A DNA stretch of 8,431 bases. It comes from an uncultured Duncaniella sp. Lineage in GTDB: Bacteria > Bacteroidota > Bacteroidia > Bacteroidales > Muribaculaceae. Below, in pieces: positions 6,891-8,431 of the stretch. The stretch lies in NCBI GenBank assembly GCA_910578615.1, contig CAJTRI010000021.1, forward strand, positions 18,846 to 27,276. Reading direction: 5' to 3'. The number at the start of each line of letters is the position of its first letter. Within the stretch, counting starts at the first letter, position 1. Position numbers and translations under genes: made by a program. Under the pieces are notes generated by a model that did no database searches, had not been told where the DNA came from, and was given only the letters and a program-made list of their open reading frames with translations.

Positions 6891-8233
6891 GCACCACTCT
6901 GTTTCACAACGCCATTCTGGTCAACGAAGGAGAATCCGTCCGCGGATGGATTCTCGTAGAAGGAGACAAGATAGCCCGAATAGGTCATGGCGACACTCCC
7001 GCCGACCTCCAGGGCAATGCCGACACCGTCACTGACTGTGAGGGTGCCTACATCATCCCCGGAGTCATCGACACCCATGTGCACTTCCGTGACCCGGGGC
7101 TTACAGAGAAAGCCGATATCGCCACCGAGAGCCGTGCCGCAGTCGCAGGCGGGATCACATCGTTTATCGATATGCCCAACACCAATCCGGCTACGGTCAC
7201 TGCCGACGCCCTGCGCGGCAAAATCGTCCGCGCCTCGCAGGTGTCAGTAGCCAACTACGGATTTTTCCTCGGAGCCACCAACAGCAATCTCCCCGAACTT
7301 CTCAACGCCGACTATACCGGCACAGCGGGAATAAAACTCTTCCTCGGCTCGTCGACCGGCAACATGCTCGTTGACGACGACACCACCCTTGATGCAATCT
7401 TCTCCCGGACCTGCGCGCTCATAGCCGTGCATGCTGAGGACGAAGCCATGATACGCGCAGCGCGCACACGCCTTGAAGCGGAATATCCCGGCGGGATACC
7501 TGTAGAGATGCATCCCGACGTGCGTCCGCGTGAGGCATGCATCGCCGCCACACGCCACGCCATAGCTCTCGCCGAGCGTCACGGCTCACGTGTGCACATA
7601 TGCCATATATCCACTGCCGATGAACTCCGGCTCATAGCTGATGCCAAAGCACGCGGGGTGAAGGTGACAGCCGAGACATGCCCGCAATACCTGCTTTTTG
7701 ACCGCAACGACTTTCCGGCACTCGGAGCACGCATAAAGTGCAACCCTGCAATCAAGGAGCCTTCCGACAGGATAGCCCTGCTACGCGAACTGCGCCCTGG
7801 AGGCGTGATCGACACCATCGCCACCGACCATGCTCCCCACCTGCTTGCACAAAAAGAGGGAAACGCCCTCACAGCAGCCTCCGGCATGCCTATGGTGCAA
7901 TTCTCTCTTCCCGCCATGCTCGACCTCATATCCTCCGATCCCGAAGCTGAAGGTCTGGATATCGGGCAGGTGGTCAGACTGATGTGCCACAATCCGGCTG
8001 ACATACTCGGCATAGACCGGCGAGGCTACCTGCGCGAAGGCTATTATGCCGACCTCGCAATTGTAGCCCGCATCCCATTGCCGGGCCGACATGTGACGGA
8101 CGCTGATGTCGTAAGCCGCTGCGGATGGACTCCGCTTGACGGACACACTCTCACCTGGGAGGTAAAGCGCACGGTAGTCAACGGCGACACCGGAGCAGCC
8201 CCACTCTCATTCAATGCCAATTCAACCAACTAA
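6887..8233 (+). CDS. pyrC: Dihydroorotase, class I type
   Basis: Zinc amidohydrolase that interconverts carbamoyl-aspartate and dihydroorotate, step three of pyrimidine synthesis, in the cytoplasm. At 448 residues it is of the long class I type, not the shorter E. coli PyrC type. Metal-site motifs appear in order: DTHVHFRDPG (62-71, H64 and H66), GIKLFLGSS (148-156) with K150 at the place of the carboxylated lysine in human CAD, VHAED (181-185, H182), VHICH (236-240) and the catalytic aspartate in ATDHAPH (312-318, D314). MPNTNP (96-101) is the usual substrate-side signature. Related hydantoinases and allantoinases share the fold, but HFRDPG and MPNTNP favour dihydroorotase. All catalytic residues are present, so it should not be an inactive PyrC-like partner. 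The ATGA overlap with the glycosyltransferase suggests translational coupling. Confidence 0.93.
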   Translation: MSTTLFHNAILVNEGESVRGWILVEGDKIARIGHGDTPADLQGNADTVTDCEGAYIIPGVIDTHVHFRDPGLTEKADIATESRAAVAGGITSFIDMPNTNPATVTADALRGKIVRASQVSVANYGFFLGATNSNLPELLNADYTGTAGIKLFLGSSTGNMLVDDDTTLDAIFSRTCALIAVHAEDEAMIRAARTRLEAEYPGGIPVEMHPDVRPREACIAATRHAIALAERHGSRVHICHISTADELRLIADAKARGVKVTAETCPQYLLFDRNDFPALGARIKCNPAIKEPSDRIALLRELRPGGVIDTIATDHAPHLLAQKEGNALTAASGMPMVQFSLPAMLDLISSDPEAEGLDIGQVVRLMCHNPADILGIDRRGYLREGYYADLAIVARIPLPGRHVTDADVVSRCGWTPLDGHTLTWEVKRTVVNGDTGAAPLSFNANSTN

Positions 8234-8240
8234 ATATCTG

Positions 8241-8276
8241 AAACAACATTAACTATCAAACAACCTTCTAAACAAC
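8241..8276 (+). repeat. Three AAACAAC repeats in the korA leader
   Basis: AAACAAC occurs at 8241-8247, 8258-8264 and 8270-8276 in the 122-bp gap between pyrC and korA. The gap is rich in A and C and poor in G. I see no terminator hairpin and no clear TAnnTTTG promoter in it. The repeats may only reflect an unstructured leader. Confidence 0.3.
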
Positions 8277-8355
8277 AGGAATTTATCCAATTCATCATTT
8301 AGCTTACAAAGAATCTAATATCGTAATCACAATCCAATCAAGTAATACTCCGGTT

Positions 8356-8431
8356 ATGTTAGAAAAAACAAACGTAAAGACCCTCGACAAGGTCGTAGTG
8401 CGTTTCTCGGGTGACTCGGGTGACGGTATGC
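8356..8431 (+). CDS. korA: 2-oxoacid:ferredoxin oxidoreductase subunit alpha, N-terminus only (probably 2-oxoglutarate)
   Basis: Only 25 codons lie in the window: MLEKTNVKTL, then DKVVVRFSGDSGDGM. The VVRFSGDSGDGM stretch is the start of the gamma-type domain that opens the fused alpha subunit of 2-oxoglutarate:ferredoxin oxidoreductase in Bacteroidetes. This enzyme class oxidises 2-oxoacids with CoA and passes electrons to ferredoxin. A related 2-oxoacid substrate cannot be excluded from so few residues. The ATG at 8356 is the only sensible start; no Shine-Dalgarno site is seen before it (ACTCCGGTT). A beta subunit gene would be expected just beyond the edge. Confidence 0.75.
   Translation, partial: MLEKTNVKTLDKVVVRFSGDSGDGM

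Noticed and set aside
7579..8146. Minus-strand frames of 121-144 codons opposite pyrC.
   Set aside because: They are antisense to the conserved dihydroorotase metal site, with composition explained by the pyrC codons.
1..8431. Search for a novel system, mobile element, CRISPR array, tRNA, rRNA or riboswitch.
   Set aside because: Nearly all sequence is taken up by recognised housekeeping genes, the gaps are under 200 bp, and no array-like repeats, transposase motifs or tRNA-like folds were seen.

Overview
The window looks like an ordinary chromosomal stretch from a Bacteroidetes bacterium, most likely a Bacteroidales gut-type anaerobe. Four signs support this. The promoters have the Bacteroidetes form (a TTG/TTTG element about 19 nt upstream of TAnnTTTG) and the genes have no clear Shine-Dalgarno sites. 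One protein joins a DUF4369-like N-terminus to a TlpA-type thioredoxin fold. DnaE carries a charged PHP-domain insertion. A 2-oxoacid:ferredoxin oxidoreductase subunit begins at the right edge. The family cannot be fixed from this sequence alone.

Layout. Positions 1-3684 (minus strand) hold almost all of dnaE, the replicative DNA polymerase III alpha subunit; its C-terminus lies beyond the left edge. Positions 3873-4934 (minus) encode an exported thioredoxin-like protein. A 155-bp divergent region at 4935-5089 then carries two back-to-back promoters, and the genes turn to the plus strand. dapA (5090-5977) is followed by a hairpin terminator at 6005-6040. A new promoter follows and drives a GT2 polyprenol-phosphate mannosyltransferase-like gene (6117-6890) that overlaps pyrC (6887-8233) by four bases. 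After a 122-bp leader, korA starts at 8356 and runs off the right edge.

How the genes relate. This is housekeeping content: replication, redox handling in the cell envelope, the first committed step of lysine/diaminopimelate synthesis, polyprenol-linked sugar donor synthesis, the third step of pyrimidine synthesis, and ferredoxin-linked 2-oxoacid metabolism. Only the glycosyltransferase and pyrC look like a tight operon. I found no mobile element, CRISPR array, tRNA or rRNA, and no convincing novel system. The points most worth a second look are a perfect inverted repeat over the dapA promoter, the loss of the E. coli-type lysine-binding residues in DapA, a complete PHP metal site in DnaE with a beta-clamp motif lacking its glutamine, and a corrected start for the glycosyltransferase.
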